Positions 9,740-21,400 of a stretch of 64,000 bases of DNA are shown here, piece by piece. The position numbers and the translations under genes were made by a program. The stretch lies in the NCBI GenBank assembly GCA_016714605.1, contig JADKDL010000001.1, positions 310,001-374,000 on the forward strand, in the 5' to 3' direction. Each line of letters opens with the position of its first letter. The first letter of the stretch is position 1. This DNA comes from Bacteroidales bacterium (GTDB lineage Bacteria > Bacteroidota > Bacteroidia > Bacteroidales > UBA1715). The notes under the pieces were generated by a model, which was given only the letters and a program-made list of their open reading frames with translations, ran no database searches and had not been told where the DNA came from.

Positions 9740-9757
9740 ACACATCACAACGGTTAA

Positions 9758-11962
9758 ATGATTGGGAAAATAAAAACAGTACTCTTAAAGATTAAAATTG
9801 TTGTGAAAATTTACTCTTTATACAGATTAATTCTTGTATTGAGGAATTACTTAAAAGAGAAATTTTTACGAGTTTATTGGCATCAATTTTTCCCAAAAAA
9901 ACCTACTGTTATAAATCTTAATGCAAATGATATTTGCAATTCACATTGTGTAATGTGCAATATTTGGAAACGTGAAAAAGAATTTGAATTTTCACCTTCT
10001 GAATTGGAAAACATACTCAAAAATAAACTGTTTTCTAAAATCGAACATGTTGGAATAACAGGAGGTGAACCAACACTTCGTGAAGACATAGTTGCATTAT
10101 ATGATAAGGTAATTAATTCATTACCAAAGCTTAAAGGGGTTTCTATAATTTCAAATGCAATTGAAAGTGAAATTGTAATTTACAGAATACTTGAAATTTA
10201 TGAATTATGCAAAAAACATAATACTCATTTTTCTGTAATGATTTCACTTGATGGGATAAATGAAATTCATGATATTATACGTGGTACAAAAAACAATTTT
10301 GTTTCAAGTATGTATGTTATAAATTATTTGAAAAACAATACGACTATACCTTTTTCAATTGGTTGTACTATATCTAAGGCAAACGTCTGGTATGTTGATG
10401 AATTATTGGATTTTATGAAAGAAAACAATATTTATGGGCGTTTCAGGGTGGCTGAATATATAAATAGACTCTATAATTCTCAGAATACGTCATCTATTAG
10501 GAATTTCAGTGAAGAAGAAAAACATCATTTACAATTGTTCTTCAAAAAACTACAATTTACATATGAAAAAAATGAAACATATAAACGTACTTATGAAAGT
10601 ATTATTAATATTCTTGGTGGAGGAAAACGACTAATAGGCTGTCCATATCATTCTGAAGGAATTGTTTTAAATTCAAAAGGAGAAATTTCATATTGTGCTC
10701 CAAAGTCCGACATTATTGGAAATGCTTTAGAAAAAAATGCAAATAAGCTATTTAAGAAAAAAATTAAGCATCGTAGAAAAATTATTGCAAAACATTGCGA
10801 AAACTGTATACATGACTATCATTATAAATTGACTTTTAATGAATACAAAGAATTACAAAAGCAATATTTCTTGAATAGAATATTTGATATTAATACTTTA
10901 AAAAGAACTTTTTTTTATACCAAGCTATTAATAAATAATAAAAAAACAGCATCTTTTCAATTGTTTATAGTTGGGTGGTATGGAACAGAAACAGTTGGAG
11001 ATAAAGCTATACTTGCCGGAATAATTAAAAAATACAAAGAACAATACGCAAGTATAAAAATAATTATTGCAAGTATTTATCCATTTGTTACAATTAATAC
11101 GTTAAAGGAACTTAATATAGATGCAGAGGTTGTGGGTGTAAAAACTTTAAAATTTTTAAAGTATGCTAAGACATCTGATGAGACAATAATGGGAGGAGGA
11201 CCATTAATGAATATAGATGAGATGGATATCCCAATTATTGCATTTTCTATAGCCAAAAAATATAATAAAACTACAAAGATATATGGATGTGGTATAGGCC
11301 CAATCTCGGGTAAATACATTGATAAATTGAAAAGAATATTAGAATATACTGATAAAATTTATTTAAGAGATAGCTGCAGTAAAACACTTTTAAAAACCAT
11401 TTGTCCGAACAAAGAAGCTGAAGTGATTGGTGACCCCTCAGTTTTATATTTAAAATACAGAGCAGAAACACTTTCAATTCATAAACAGAATATATTGTCT
11501 TGTTTTTTAAGAGAATGGCCTCGAAATTATACAAACTTTGATAATGAAACATTCATTCAAAAAAGAAATTATTTCGAACAGCGTTTAGCTGAAAGAATAA
11601 AGAAAAAGGCGATTGAATTACAAGTTGAAAAAATAGAATTTAATCATATGCATAACTTTACTGTTGGAAGTGATGATAGAGATTTTTCAAGACGATTTAT
11701 AAAAGAATATTTCTCCGATTTCTGTATTCCTACAGAGTATGATAAACAATTATCTACTGTAGAAAAAATAATGATTGCAATGAAATCGTCAAAGTATAAT
11801 ATCTGTATGAGATTTCATTCAGTTGTATTTGCAAATACACTTGAAACAGAATTTGAAGCTATTGACTATACTAATGGAGGTAAAATATTTGGCTATCTTA
11901 CTGACGAAAATAAAAGCGATAGAATGATATCAATAAATCAGATACTTAAAGAAGAAAGTTAA
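9758..11962 (+). CDS. Radical SAM enzyme fused to polysaccharide pyruvyl transferase
   Basis: This 734-residue two-domain protein has a basic/hydrophobic N-terminal segment (1-45), then a radical SAM domain with the [4Fe-4S] motif Cys60-x3-Cys64-x2-Cys67 and the SAM-binding GGEP motif. A SPASM/twitch-like Cys cluster follows (GCPYHSEG, YCAP, HCENC; about 298-350). From about 400 it is a pyruvyl transferase domain like CsaB/WcaK, opening with FIVGWYGTETVGDKAIL and carrying MRFHSVVFA near the end. Pyruvyl transferases add ketal-pyruvate from PEP to sugars. The radical SAM half presumably does a separate radical step on the same glycan or lipid carrier. There is no stop codon or weak linkage between the halves, so the fusion looks genuine. 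A flavin reductase-like gene follows 5 nt downstream. Confidence 0.82.
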   Translation: MIGKIKTVLLKIKIVVKIYSLYRLILVLRNYLKEKFLRVYWHQFFPKKPTVINLNANDICNSHCVMCNIWKREKEFEFSPSELENILKNKLFSKIEHVGITGGEPTLREDIVALYDKVINSLPKLKGVSIISNAIESEIVIYRILEIYELCKKHNTHFSVMISLDGINEIHDIIRGTKNNFVSSMYVINYLKNNTTIPFSIGCTISKANVWYVDELLDFMKENNIYGRFRVAEYINRLYNSQNTSSIRNFSEEEKHHLQLFFKKLQFTYEKNETYKRTYESIINILGGGKRLIGCPYHSEGIVLNSKGEISYCAPKSDIIGNALEKNANKLFKKKIKHRRKIIAKHCENCIHDYHYKLTFNEYKELQKQYFLNRIFDINTLKRTFFYTKLLINNKKTASFQLFIVGWYGTETVGDKAILAGIIKKYKEQYASIKIIIASIYPFVTINTLKELNIDAEVVGVKTLKFLKYAKTSDETIMGGGPLMNIDEMDIPIIAFSIAKKYNKTTKIYGCGIGPISGKYIDKLKRILEYTDKIYLRDSCSKTLLKTICPNKEAEVIGDPSVLYLKYRAETLSIHKQNILSCFLREWPRNYTNFDNETFIQKRNYFEQRLAERIKKKAIELQVEKIEFNHMHNFTVGSDDRDFSRRFIKEYFSDFCIPTEYDKQLSTVEKIMIAMKSSKYNICMRFHSVVFANTLETEFEAIDYTNGGKIFGYLTDENKSDRMISINQILKEES

Positions 11963-11967
11963 TTTTT

Positions 11968-12606
11968 ATGGCTCAATCTAAAATAATTTCTACTGAAATA
12001 TACGACAACAATATCTGTAAAATTATTTTTGAAAAGGATAATATTGAGTTTGTAGCCGGACAACATATTCAAATAAAAACTCCCAATCTTTTTCATTTCA
12101 GAACATACAGTTTCTATTCATCAGAAACATGTAATGAAATATCTCTAATTTTTAAAATTGTTCTTAATGGTTATTTAACACCAAATTTAGCCATAATGAA
12201 AAATGGAGAATATATTGATTATAAAAATGTTTCAGGTAATTTTCTTTCCGATTTTAATGATAATAATAATAATTATTTTATTTCAAATGGTACTGGAATA
12301 GCTCCTTTTCATAGTTTTATAAAATCAAGGAAAGTAGAAAATTGGACATTAGTTCACGGAGCCAAGACAACTAATCACGTTATTGATAGTTCCGACTATA
12401 ATAGAGAAAAAATTATATTATGCACAACTGAGGATACCAAAGGAGATTATAAAGGAAGAGTAACCCAATATTTTAAAAATATACAACTAGAAAGAAACTC
12501 AAAGTTCTATATTTGTGGGAGCTCTTCAATGATTATTGAAACTATTAACATATTAAAAAACAAAGGAGTTGCATACGACAATATTTCGTATGAACAGTAT
12601 TATTGA
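11968..12606 (+). CDS. FNR-like FAD/NAD(P)H oxidoreductase, no Fe-S domain
   Basis: This 212-residue ferredoxin-NADP reductase-type protein has the flavin motif RTYSF (RxYS), a hydride-site GTGIAPF motif and a C-terminal YICGSS motif. It contains only FAD and NAD(P)H modules and no [2Fe-2S] domain. In the glycan operon it could reduce the cluster of the radical SAM protein just upstream or serve a deoxysugar dehydratase. Both are inferences; related CDP-glucoseen reductases carry a 2Fe-2S domain that is absent here. The ATG at 11968 is the first after the preceding stop. The next gene starts 4 nt after its stop codon. Confidence 0.78.
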   Translation: MAQSKIISTEIYDNNICKIIFEKDNIEFVAGQHIQIKTPNLFHFRTYSFYSSETCNEISLIFKIVLNGYLTPNLAIMKNGEYIDYKNVSGNFLSDFNDNNNNYFISNGTGIAPFHSFIKSRKVENWTLVHGAKTTNHVIDSSDYNREKIILCTTEDTKGDYKGRVTQYFKNIQLERNSKFYICGSSSMIIETINILKNKGVAYDNISYEQYY

Positions 12607-12610
12607 AAAC

Positions 12611-13894
12611 ATGAAACCATTATTAGTAAATACTTTTGATGTAGGAGGAGCAGCCAAAGCTTGTATTAGGTTGCATAGTGGTTTGTTGAATTCAAATATT
12701 GATTCTAATTTATTAGTAAATCATTTAACCCAAAAGCATAAAGAAAAATTAGTTCAAATAGAAGATTTTACTATTAATAACATTAAGTATTCTTTAGGTC
12801 AGATGATTTCTAATAAATCGAAAGCTATATTGAAAGAATTTTATTTGTACAGTAAAGAAAAAGCTATTGTAGCAGATGCTTTTATTAAAAATAGAGATAA
12901 TAGATTGGAGTTTTATTCTTCGCCTAAAACCAATATTGATATCACAAAATCAAGACATTATAAAGAATCCGACATAGTAAATTTTCACTGGGTTGCAAGA
13001 ATGCTTGATTATTCTTCTTTTTTTAAATTAAACAATAAACCAATTGTTTGGACTTTGCATGATCAAAACCCATTTAGTGGGGGAGAGCACTATCTCGAAG
13101 CCCTTTTTGGTATAGATGATAGAGGTTATCCGATAAAAAGAGTTCTGACAAAAATTGAAAAGGAGCGGTTTAAAGAGAATTTAGATATAAAAATAAAAGC
13201 ATTGAAAGATGTTAATACACTTACTATCGTTTCTCCATCTGCTTGGCTTGCAAAGGAGGCAAAACAAAGTCAACTGTTTTCTCGATTCCCAATTGAAGTT
13301 ATACCTAACGGAATAGATACAGAGGTATTTAAGATTAGAAATCAAGAATATACAAAAGAGTTATTTAATATTCCTCTTAATAAAAAGGTTATTTTATTTG
13401 TGGCAGATGATGTTAAAAATTTTAGAAAGGGGTTTGAGTATCTTAATAGAGCACTAAAATCAATTAATAGTAGTGATTTTATTTTTATTACAGTAGGTAA
13501 TAATAACTCCGATTTTAATTCAGAAAAGGATGTGTTAGCTTTAGGACGAATAAATAATGATTTATTAATGAGTATTATATATTCAATGGCTGATGTATTT
13601 ATAACTCCTTCAATTATGGATAATTTACCAAATACTATTGTAGAATCTCTTTGTTGTGGTACACCTGTTATAGGGTTTCCTGTAGGTGGGATACCAGATA
13701 TGATAGAAGATGAAGTAAATGGGATAATATGTAAAGAAATTAGTGTGAAAAGTTTAGTTGAAGGAATAGATAGATTTTTTAATAATCAGGAAAGATTTTC
13801 ATCTGTTAATATTTCCAATAGAGCAAGATCTTTATATAGTGTTGAAAAGCAAACAAATGCCTATATTAAAATTTATCAAAATATGTTAAAGTAA
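12611..13894 (+). CDS. Glycosyltransferase family 4 (GT-B fold)
   Basis: I place the start at ATG 12611, giving 427 residues beginning MKPLLVNTFDVGGAAKA, the usual N-terminus of this group, 4 nt after the previous stop. A TTG at 12569 and an ATG at 12590 in the same frame would overlap the previous gene. The family motifs WTLHDQNPFSGG and VIPNGIDTEVF are present. The nucleotide-binding stretch near the C-terminus is PSIMDNLPNTIVESLCCGTP, with a conserved Glu. These enzymes transfer a sugar from an NDP or lipid donor at the cytoplasmic face of the membrane. The acceptor and sugar cannot be told. Confidence 0.85.
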   Translation: MKPLLVNTFDVGGAAKACIRLHSGLLNSNIDSNLLVNHLTQKHKEKLVQIEDFTINNIKYSLGQMISNKSKAILKEFYLYSKEKAIVADAFIKNRDNRLEFYSSPKTNIDITKSRHYKESDIVNFHWVARMLDYSSFFKLNNKPIVWTLHDQNPFSGGEHYLEALFGIDDRGYPIKRVLTKIEKERFKENLDIKIKALKDVNTLTIVSPSAWLAKEAKQSQLFSRFPIEVIPNGIDTEVFKIRNQEYTKELFNIPLNKKVILFVADDVKNFRKGFEYLNRALKSINSSDFIFITVGNNNSDFNSEKDVLALGRINNDLLMSIIYSMADVFITPSIMDNLPNTIVESLCCGTPVIGFPVGGIPDMIEDEVNGIICKEISVKSLVEGIDRFFNNQERFSSVNISNRARSLYSVEKQTNAYIKIYQNMLK

Positions 13895-13900
13895 AATTTT

Positions 13901-14785
13901 ATGTCAAATTTTTTTTTAAAGGATGAAACTGATACAAATAAACAATATCCCAAAATTTCAATTATAACACCATCTTTTAATCAAGGTCAATATTTGGAAG
14001 AGACAATTTTATCAGTTTTGAACCAGAATTACCCAAATTTTGAGTATATTATTATTGACGGAGGAAGTACCGATAATTCGTTAAATATTATAAAAAAATA
14101 TGCAAATAGATTAACTTATTGGGTTAGTGAACCTGATAATGGTATGTATCACGCGATTCAAAAAGGTTTTGATAAAAGCTCTGGGGAGATAATGGCTTGG
14201 ATTAATAGTGACGACAAATACTCAGATGGTGCTTTTAGTATAGTAAGTCAAATCTTTTATGATTATAAAGATATTGATTGGATAACTTCTAACCCTGCTC
14301 ATATTGATGAGTTGTCAAGAATTATTAATACAAGAGGTCCTAGATTTTGGGATAAATTCGACTATGCTTTAGGTAATTATAAATTTATACAACAAGAAGG
14401 TACATTTTGGAGGAAGACCTTATGGGAAAAAGCTGGGGCTTATATTTCGCAAGACTATAAACTAGCATCTGACATGGAGCTTTGGTCTCGTTTCTTTAAT
14501 ATATCTTTATTATATTCTGTTGATGCAATACTCGGATTGTTTAGAATTCGTTCTGAAAACCAAAAATCTTTAGATAATTACAATGAATACTTAAAAGAAG
14601 CCGAATTAATAGCGAACAATTATCTGCCTCTAAATAAAAAGAAATTTATTCTTTCAATTCACAAAAAAGCGACAAAAAAACTGATTTGGCGATTGTACTT
14701 TAATAGATATAATAAATTAAGAAAAAAGAATAATTTAATTAAAATTGATAGAAAGAGTCAAAAATTTATTGTTTCAAATTCTTAG
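13901..14785 (+). CDS. Glycosyltransferase family 2 (GT-A fold)
   Basis: This 294-residue inverting glycosyltransferase has the N-terminal motif ISIITPSFNQGQYLEETI, the acidic DGGSTDNS loop and a metal-binding DxD-like motif INSDDK. It closely follows the GT4 gene (6 nt) and is the last gene of the operon that starts at 6718. No clear terminator was seen after it. The C-terminal ~50 residues are very basic (many Lys/Arg), as expected for membrane-associated glycosyltransferases acting on lipid-linked intermediates. The donor sugar is unknown. Confidence 0.87.
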   Translation: MSNFFLKDETDTNKQYPKISIITPSFNQGQYLEETILSVLNQNYPNFEYIIIDGGSTDNSLNIIKKYANRLTYWVSEPDNGMYHAIQKGFDKSSGEIMAWINSDDKYSDGAFSIVSQIFYDYKDIDWITSNPAHIDELSRIINTRGPRFWDKFDYALGNYKFIQQEGTFWRKTLWEKAGAYISQDYKLASDMELWSRFFNISLLYSVDAILGLFRIRSENQKSLDNYNEYLKEAELIANNYLPLNKKKFILSIHKKATKKLIWRLYFNRYNKLRKKNNLIKIDRKSQKFIVSNS

Positions 14786-14952
14786 TAACCCTAAATATTT
14801 AAATTTTTTTATAGATTATTCAGAATGTAAAATATTTGGTTTTAGCTAGAGATGTGTATTTTAGTAAAGTTCTTTGTTAATAATTGACAAAGTAATCTTA
14901 AAAATAATCTAATTTTGAAACATAATATTTCTCGGGTTGTAAAACATTACTT

Positions 14953-15456
14953 ATGACAAAGAATCTATTCTTAAATATAATTTTTTTTATTATTTATAAT
15001 GTCTGTTTTGGTCAATCATTTACAGCCCCCCTTGCCTTATGGTACCGTTCGGATTCTGTACATTTAGCGTTAGATAAAGTAGATACGCTCTATGATATGA
15101 GTGGAAAATCGAATCATTTAGTACAACACACAAAATCCACCCAGCCCACCGTAAAACAATCTATATCACAACTAAACAATAAAGATGTAGTTTATTTCAG
15201 TGGATCTGAGCGTCTAAACAGCATCAAACCCGTTGTATTTCAGGAGTTGTATGTACTATTTAACTGGGAAGGAGGGGATCAATTTTCGGCATATAATGGA
15301 TTGTTGAGTGGCTCGAGTGGCTCAGGATCATCAAATTTACTATGTGGCACCACCGGAAGCACAAATTTCTATAACGAACCCAGTTCATTTGCCGCCAATA
15401 TATGGATAAATGGTATGAAACAACTGAACATATCCCTGTTTTGGACTATAAAATAG
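14953..15456 (+). CDS. N-terminal fragment of giant repeat protein (signal peptide + LamG)
   Basis: This is the 167-residue stretch readable before the first frame change. It holds the signal peptide (cleavage expected after FGQ) and most of the first LamG-like domain (APLALWYRSDS ... INGMKQLNIS). The frame is lost at about 15433, where this copy has CCC and copy 2 has CCCC in the same context. The last residues are therefore out of frame. It is part of the 14953-26134 gene, not a separate protein. Confidence 0.7.
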   Translation: MTKNLFLNIIFFIIYNVCFGQSFTAPLALWYRSDSVHLALDKVDTLYDMSGKSNHLVQHTKSTQPTVKQSISQLNNKDVVYFSGSERLNSIKPVVFQELYVLFNWEGGDQFSAYNGLLSGSSGSGSSNLLCGTTGSTNFYNEPSSFAANIWINGMKQLNISLFWTIK

Positions 15457-18400
15457 CCAGAGGCTATAGTAATACGGTAAAGACAATATCTACCTTACAA
15501 TTGGGCGACCTACGCACCACTGGAGCTTATTGGAAAGGAGGCGTAGCCGAGATACTTGCCTTTTCAACAGTACTAACTACCATGCAACGCGAAGAGGTAG
15601 AGCAGTACATAAAAAGCAGATATGCACAATCGGTAAAGGTTGGAGGAGACATAGTAAAAACCGATTTCTGTGATACGGTAATCAGAGCAGGAGAGAATTT
15701 TGTTTCATACCTATGGAATACCGGAGCAACGAGCTCGTCAATCAGCGTCAATAGCACAGGAACATACTCTGTAACAGCAACCGATAATTTTGGTTTTGTG
15801 AGTAGCGATACGGTGCAGGTATTGTATCCAACCCATAGCAATAGGCGCCGATACTGTATTTGTATGTGCAGGCGATTCTATTGAATTAAGTGTACAAGAT
15901 GTACCCATTGGTTATGGTTATTTGTGGAATAGAACCGATACAACCCCAACCCTTTGGGCGAAAGCAGAAGGATGGAATACTTTAATCGTAAGTGATATAA
16001 ATGGATGTAAAAAAGAGCTAGATTCAACATATATAGCATTAGATTTCTTTGATACAACTTCATTTCTTGGAGCAGATACATCCTTTTGTATGGGAAATGA
16101 AATTTCGATAAATTGCATAAATTCAAATACATATACATGGAGTAGTGAAGGTGAACAGTGTATTCTTTCCCCTTCTGCAACGAACAAATATTTACTTACC
16201 GTAGTAAACGCACACAATTGTATTTCAAAAGATTCTATAATCGTAACCATTAAGGGTAATGCTCCCATAATTACTATTGAAAAGATACTGTTTGCCAAGG
16301 AAATGCCTCAGAAATAAGTATAGTGTCTGATATTGCAATAGATTCAACGGTGTGGATAATTGAAAATCAAATTATTAATACTGATACTAACAAGCACGTA
16401 TTTTCAAGTTTTGGCAATTTTCCAATTTGGGTAAGTGCATATTCAGGAGAATGTTCGAGTACTTCAAAAGATACTATTATTGTTAAACCAAGTCCAACTG
16501 CCGCTTTTATTGTTGGCAAACTATGTCCCAATCAAGCAATTAATTTCACAACTACGTCTTTTGCTCCCGAATTTGAGCAGATTGATTCAGTGCAATGGAT
16601 ATTCCAAAATAATGGAACGAGTAAAGAATCCAATCCAGAGAAATTATTTTCGACCAACGGAGAATTTGAAGTCACGCAGATAGCATATGCATCAAATGAA
16701 TGTAAAGATACAATAAATCAAACAATTACTATACCTCAAACAGTATCTTTGCCCCAAACAAACATACTATCACCAAGCCAAGGAGAGAAAATATTTGAAA
16801 ACGCTGTTTTGCTTTCTTGGACAGCAGAAGATGCAATTAGCTACAGCGTTGAAACCTCTGTCGATTCTGAATTTTCTACATCTACTATTTCAGAAATACA
16901 TACAAATCAGTATTTAGAATATGATATTTCATCAATAGCCAACAAAGACAGTCTATGGTGGAGAGTAATAGCAATAAATGAATGTGGTGATGAAGTAAAA
17001 TCGGAAACAAATTTCTTTATCGTATCAAGTATTGAACAGATAGCCCCCCTTGCCTTATGGTATCGTTCAGATTCTGTACATTTAGCGTTAGATAAAGTAG
17101 ATACGCTCTATGATATGAGTGGAAAATCGAATCATTTAGTACAACACACAAAATCCACCCAGCCCACCGTAAAACAATCTATATCACAACTAAACAATAA
17201 AGATGTAGTTTATTTCAGTGGATCTGAGCGTCTAAACAGCATCAAACCCGTTGTATTTCAGGAGTTGTATGTACTATTTAACTGGGAAGGAGGGGATCAA
17301 TTTTCGGCATATAATGGATTGTTGAGTGGCTCGAGTGGCTCAGGATCATCAAATTTACTATGTGGCACCACCGGAAGCACAAATTTCTATAACGAACCCA
17401 GTTCATTTGCCGCCAATATATGGATAAATGGTATGAAACAACTGAACATATCCCCTGTTTTGGACTATAAAATAGCCAGAGGTTATAGTAATACAGTAAA
17501 GACAATATCTACCTTACAATTGGGCGACCTACGCACCACTGGAGCTTATTGGAAAGGAGGCGTAGCCGAGATACTTGCCTTTTCAACAGTACTTACTACC
17601 ATTCAACGCGAAGAGGTAGAGCAGTACATAAAAAGCAGATATGCACAACCGGTAAAGGTAGGAGGAGACATAGTAAAAACCGATTTCTGTGATACGGTAA
17701 TCAGAGCAGGAGAGAATTTTGTTTCATACCTATGGAATACCGGAGCAACGAGCTCGTCAATCAGCGTCAATAGCACAGGAACATACTCTGTAACAGCAAC
17801 CGATAATTTTGGTTTTGTGAGTAGCGATACGGTGCAGGTATTGTATCCAACCTATACAATAGGCGCCGATACTGTATTTGTATGTGCAGGCGATTCTATT
17901 GAATTAAGTGTACAAGATGTACCCATTGGTTATGGTTATTTGTGGAATAGAACCGATACAACCCCAACCCTTTGGGCGAAAGCAGAAGGATGGAATACTT
18001 TAATCGTAAGTGATATAAATGGATGTAAAAAAGAGCTAGATTCAACATATATAGCATTAGATTTCTTTGATACAACTTCATTTCTTGGAGCAGATACATC
18101 CTTTTGTATGGGAAATGAAATTTCGATAAATTGCATAAATTCAAATACATATACATGGAGTAGTGAAGGTGAACAGTGTATTCTTTCCCTTCTGCAACGA
18201 ACAAATATTTACTTACCGTAGTAAACGCACACAATTGTATTTCAAAAGATTCTATAATCGTAACCATTAAGGGTAATGCTCCCATAATTACTATTGAAAA
18301 AGATACTGTTTGCCAAGGAAATGCCTCAGAAATAAGTATAGTGTCTGATATTGCAATAGATTCAACGGTGTGGATAATTGAAAATCAAATTATTAATACT

Positions 18401-21400
18401 GATACTAACAAGCACGTATTTTCAAGTTTTGGCAATTTTCCAATTTGGGTAAGTGCATATTCAGGAGAATGTTCGAGTACTTCAAAAGATACTATTATTG
18501 TTAAACCAAGTCCAACTGCCGCTTTTATTGTTGGCAAACTATGTCCCAATCAAGCAATTAATTTCACAACTACGTCTTTTGCTCCCGAATTTGAGCAGAT
18601 TGATTCAGTGCAAATGGATATTCCAAAATAATGGAACGAGTAAAGAATACAATCCAGAGAAATTATTTTCGACCAACGGAGAATTTGAAGTCACGCAGAT
18701 AGCATATGCATCAAATGAATGTAAAGATACAATAAATCAAACCATTACTATACCCCAAACAGTATCTTTGCCCCCAAACAAACATACTATCACCAAGCCA
18801 AGGAGAGAAAATATTTGAAAACGCTGTTTTGCTTTCTGGACGCAGAAGATGCAATTAGCTACAGCGTTGAAACATCTGTCGATTCTGAATTTTCTACATC
18901 TACTATTTCAGAAATACATACAAATCAGTATTTAGAATATGATATTTCATCAATAGCCAACAAAGACAGTCTATGGTGGAGAGTAAAAGCTATAAATGAA
19001 TGTGGTGATGAAGTAAAATCGGAAACAAATTTCTTTATCGTATCAAGTATTGAAAAGATAGCCCCCTTGCCTTATGGTACCGTTTCGATTCTGTACATTT
19101 AGCGTTAGATAAAGTAGATACGCTCTATGATATGAGTGGAAAATCGAATTATTTTGTACAACACACAAAATCCACCCAGCCCACCGTAAAACAATCTATA
19201 TCACAACTAAAACAATAAAGATGTGGTTTATTTCAGTGGATCTGAGCGTCTAAACAGCATCAAACCCGTTGTATTTCAGGAGTTGTACTTACTATTTAAC
19301 TGGGAAGGAGGGGATCAATTTCGGCATATAATGGATTGTTGAGTGGCTCGAGTGGCTCAGGATCATCAAATTTACTATGTGGCACCACCGGAAGCACAAA
19401 TTTCTATAATGAACCCAGTTCATTTGCCGCCAATATATGGATAAATGGTATGAACAACTGAACATATCCCCTGTTTTGGACTGTAAAATAGCCAGAGGCT
19501 ATAGTAATACGGTAAAGACAATATCTACCTTACAATTGGGCGACCTACGCACCACTGGAGCTTATTGGAAAGGAGGGCGTAGCCAGATACTTGCCTTTTC
19601 AACAGTACTAACTACCATGCAACGCGAAGAGGTAGAGCAGTACATAAAAAGCAGATATGCACAATCGGTAAAGGTTGGAGGAGACATAGTAAAAACCGAT
19701 TTCTGATACGGTAATCAGAGCAGGAGAGAATTTTGTTTCATACCTATGGAATACCGAGCAACGAGCTCGTCAATCAGCGTCAATAGCGCAGGAACATACT
19801 CTGTAACAGCAACCGATAATTTTGGTTTTGTGAGTAGCGATACGGTGCAGGTATTGTATCCAACCTATACACATGGGCGCCGATACTGTATTTGTATGTG
19901 CAGGCGATTCTATTGAATTAAGTGTACAAGATGTACCCATTGGTTATGGTTATTTGTGGAATAGAACCGATACAACCCCAACCCCTTTGGGCGAAAGCAG
20001 AAGGATGGAATACTTTAATCGTAAGTGATATAAATGGATGTAAAAAGAGCTAGATTCAACATATATAGCATTAGATTTCTTTGATACAACTTCATTTCTT
20101 GGAGCAGATACATCCTTTTGTATGGAAATGAAATTTCGATAAATTGCATAAATTCAAATACATATACATGGAGTAGTGAAGGTGAACAGTGTATTCTTTC
20201 CCCTTCTGCAACGAACAAATATTTACTTACCGTAGTAAACGCACACAATTGTATTTCAAAAGATTCTATAATCGTAACCATTAAGGGTAATGCTCCCATA
20301 ATTACTATTGAAAAAGATACTGTTTGCCAAGGAAATGCCTCAGAAATAAGTATAGTGTCTGATATTGCAATAGATTCAACGGTGTGGATAATTGAAAATC
20401 AAATTATTAATACTGATACTAACAAGCACGTATTTTCAAGTTTGGCAATTTTCCAATTTGGGTAAGTGCATATTCAGAGAATGTTCGAGTACTTCAAAAG
20501 ATACTATTATTGTTAAACCAAGTCCAACTGCCGCTTTTATTGTTGGCAAACTATGTCCCAATCAAGCAATTAATTTCACAACTACGTCTTTTGCTCGAAT
20601 TTGAGCAGATTGATTCAGTGCAATGGATATTCCAAAATAATGGAACGAGTAAAGAATCCAATCCAGAGAAATTATTTTCGACCAACGGAGAATTTGAAGT
20701 CACGCAGATAGCATATGCATCAAATGAATGTAAAGATACAATAAATCAAACAATTACTATACCTCAAACAGTATCTTTGCCCCAAACAAACATACTATCA
20801 CCAAGCCAAGGAGAGAAAATATTTGAAAACGCTGTTTTGCTTTCTTGGACAGCAGAAGATGCAATTAGCTACAGCGTTGGGGTCTCTGTTGATTCTGAAT
20901 TTTCTACATCTACTATTTCAGAAATACATACAAATCAGTATTTAGAATATGATATTTCATCAATAACAAAGACAGTCTATGGTGGAGAGTAATAGCAATA
21001 AATGAATGTGGTGATGAAGGAAAATCGGAAACAAATTTCTTTATCGTATCAAGTATTGAACAGATAGCCCGCCTTGCCTTATGGTATCGTTCAGATTCTG
21101 TACATTTAGCGTTAGATAAAGTAGATACGCTCTATGATATGAGTGGAAAATCGAATCATTTAGTACAACACACAAAATCCACCCAGCCCACCGTAAAACA
21201 ATCTATATCACAACTAAACAATAAAGATGTAGTTTATTTCAGTGGATCTGAGCGTCTAAACAGCATCAAACCCGTTGTATTTCAGGAGTTGTATGTACTA
21301 TTTAACTGGGAAGGAGGGATCAATTTTCGGCATATAATGGATTGTTGAGTGGCTCGGAGTGGCTCAGGATCATCAAATTTACTATGTGGCACCACCGGAA

